64,000 bases of DNA, taken from Ephydatia muelleri. Lineage: Eukaryota > Porifera > Demospongiae > Spongillida > Spongillidae. The notes below the pieces were generated by a model. The model saw nothing but the letters and a program-made list of their open reading frames with translations, was not told the origin of the DNA and did not search any database. Positions within the stretch are counted from its first letter, which is position 1; each line of letters opens with the position of its first letter. Position numbers and translations under genes: made by a program. Below, piece after piece: positions 63,148-64,000 of the stretch. The stretch covers positions 5,022,610 through 5,086,609 of the forward strand of contig JABACO010000022.1 of the NCBI GenBank assembly GCA_013339895.1. The letters are read 5' to 3'.

Positions 63148-64000
63148 TCACAGGATTTGCATAAGGTTATCTTCTTTGACTACTTGTATGTTGATACCTC
63201 CATCTGTATTGCTGCCTTTGGGCACCACCATACTAGTATTCCTTTCATCATTAGCACTCTCATCTCTAGTACTAAATTGTGCACCAACCTTCTCAGCAAC
63301 ATTGCATTCATTCTGTGAAAGCTTGACTTCATTTGCATCATTGTCAAGCAGGCTGGTGTCCTCTATACCAATGATGTCATGTGTATGGCGCTCGTGGAGA
63401 GTCGTCAGCCTGTTACCATGTACTCTTCTAGCAAGTACCTTTCCATCACTCTTGTTCTTGAGACTATATAACTCTGTGTCATGAATCTTTACAATTGTGT
63501 AAGGGCCAAACCACCTCTTATCTGTCTTTCCACCAGCACGACTGATATTTCTCATGTTTTTTAGAAGTACTAGATCCCCTCGATGATATTAGCTGATGCA
63601 TGTCTTTGATCATAATGTGACTTCTGCTTCACCTGTGCCTTTTTAATATTTAAATCTACTTTTGGAAATAGGTTTGCTCTGGCCTTCTTGAACTGTGTTG
63701 CATATTCATGTACAAATACTTCACCACATGGTTTACTCTCTTCTTTCTGGCTACCATTAAGCTCCAGTTGCACAGGAAGCACTGCTTCTCGTCCATACAT
63801 TAGATAGAATGGAGTGTAGTTAGTTGATGCATGGATGCTTGTGTGGTAAGAAAAAATAATTGGCTCTATGCTCGTCCCAGTCATCTTGTGTAGAGTTGAT
63901 ATATTTCACTAATGCCTTCGTCACAGTCTGGTTCATTCTTTCATCCAACCCATTTGTTTGGGGATGATATGCGCTGGCAACACGATGTTCTATACCAGCC
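63148..64000 (-). pseudogene. Ginger1 integrase-like transposase, C-terminal half
   Basis: The segment begins with HRVASAYHPQTNGLDERMNQ, which contains the third catalytic residue (Glu) of the DDE triad. After a frameshift it continues IIFSYHTSIHASTNYTPFYL and MYGREAVLPVQLELN. After a second frameshift it gives the GPY/F module (RWFGPYTIVKIHDTELYSL). The tail (63148-63400) is polar and acidic. The match is to gypsy/Ginger integrases such as those domesticated as KRBA2 and GIN1 in vertebrates. Confidence 0.85.

Larger units (their letters stand above)
61688..64000 (-). mobile_element. Decayed Ginger1-type DNA transposon (integrase, Ulp1 protease, PHD), partial
   Basis: Reading the minus strand from 64000: gypsy-like integrase end, GPY/F domain, linker, Ulp1-like cysteine protease and C-terminal PHD finger. 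A gypsy-integrase-like transposase fused to a C-terminal Ulp1 or OTU protease is the published hallmark of Ginger1 cut-and-paste transposons, and no reverse transcriptase or Gag is present. At least four frameshifts (near 63895, 63570, 62038 and 61990) inactivate it. The 5' part (zinc finger and first two catalytic Asp) lies beyond the window. The downstream end is probably near the hairpin at 61291-61375. Confidence 0.8.

Overview
The window is nuclear DNA of a non-vertebrate animal. Genes have introns with GT/AG borders, the ribosomal and chloride-channel proteins are clearly metazoan, and the rest is crowded with DNA transposons, LINE ends, Ty3/gypsy relics, fold-back elements, microsatellites and long poly-G/poly-C runs. 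The frequent tacatgtacatgta-type words, compact genes and kinds of transposon fit a sponge or another early-branching animal, but this is an impression, not a phylogenetic result.

Layout. 1-6.7 kb: mostly noncoding, with a retroelement Pol tail near 1.5-2.2 kb and two unrecognised minus-strand reading stretches. 6.7-11.05 kb (minus): a six-exon gene for a helical, spectrin-like protein of about 360 aa, with LINE 3' ends in its introns. 11.3-13.0 kb (minus): complete five-exon ribosomal protein L4 gene. 14.0-17.95 kb (plus): four-exon COMM-domain gene closest to COMMD6, with a 48-bp minisatellite in intron 1. 19.0-22.7 kb and 32.9-37.9 kb (both minus): two paralogous four-exon genes (307 and 301 aa) with identical intron phases and identical lengths of the middle exons. 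A Ty3/gypsy relic sits in intron 1 of the first. 23.6-26.7 kb (plus): a basic-repeat ORF, a Pro-rich ORF made from a 21-bp minisatellite, and two adjacent fold-back elements. 26.7-32.8 kb: AT-rich, no confident gene. 39.8-42.2 kb: a second copy of the same gypsy family. 43.5-59.6 kb (plus): 15 exons of a CLC-3/4/5-type endosomal Cl-/H+ exchanger. The last CBS exon is not found. 61.3-64.0 kb (minus): a decayed Ginger1-type transposon (integrase, Ulp1 protease, PHD finger) running off the window end.

The CLC introns are the most eventful part. Intron 5 holds a 4.04-kb DNA transposon with about 830-bp terminal inverted repeats and one in-frame TAG in an otherwise open transposase. Intron 14 holds a 1.08-kb nearly perfect palindrome. 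Intron 12 holds a 20/26-bp minisatellite. Introns 3, 4, 5, 7 and 8 carry GT/CA repeats beside the splice sites. Several of the fold-backs and the large transposon share GGG...CCC ends and 4-bp A/T duplications, suggesting one mobilising system and its non-autonomous relatives.

No operon-like cooperation is expected. The host genes are housekeeping (translation, COMMD/Commander trafficking, endosomal ion exchange) plus a lineage-specific coiled-coil family of unknown role. All exon borders were read by eye from frame continuity and splice consensus.
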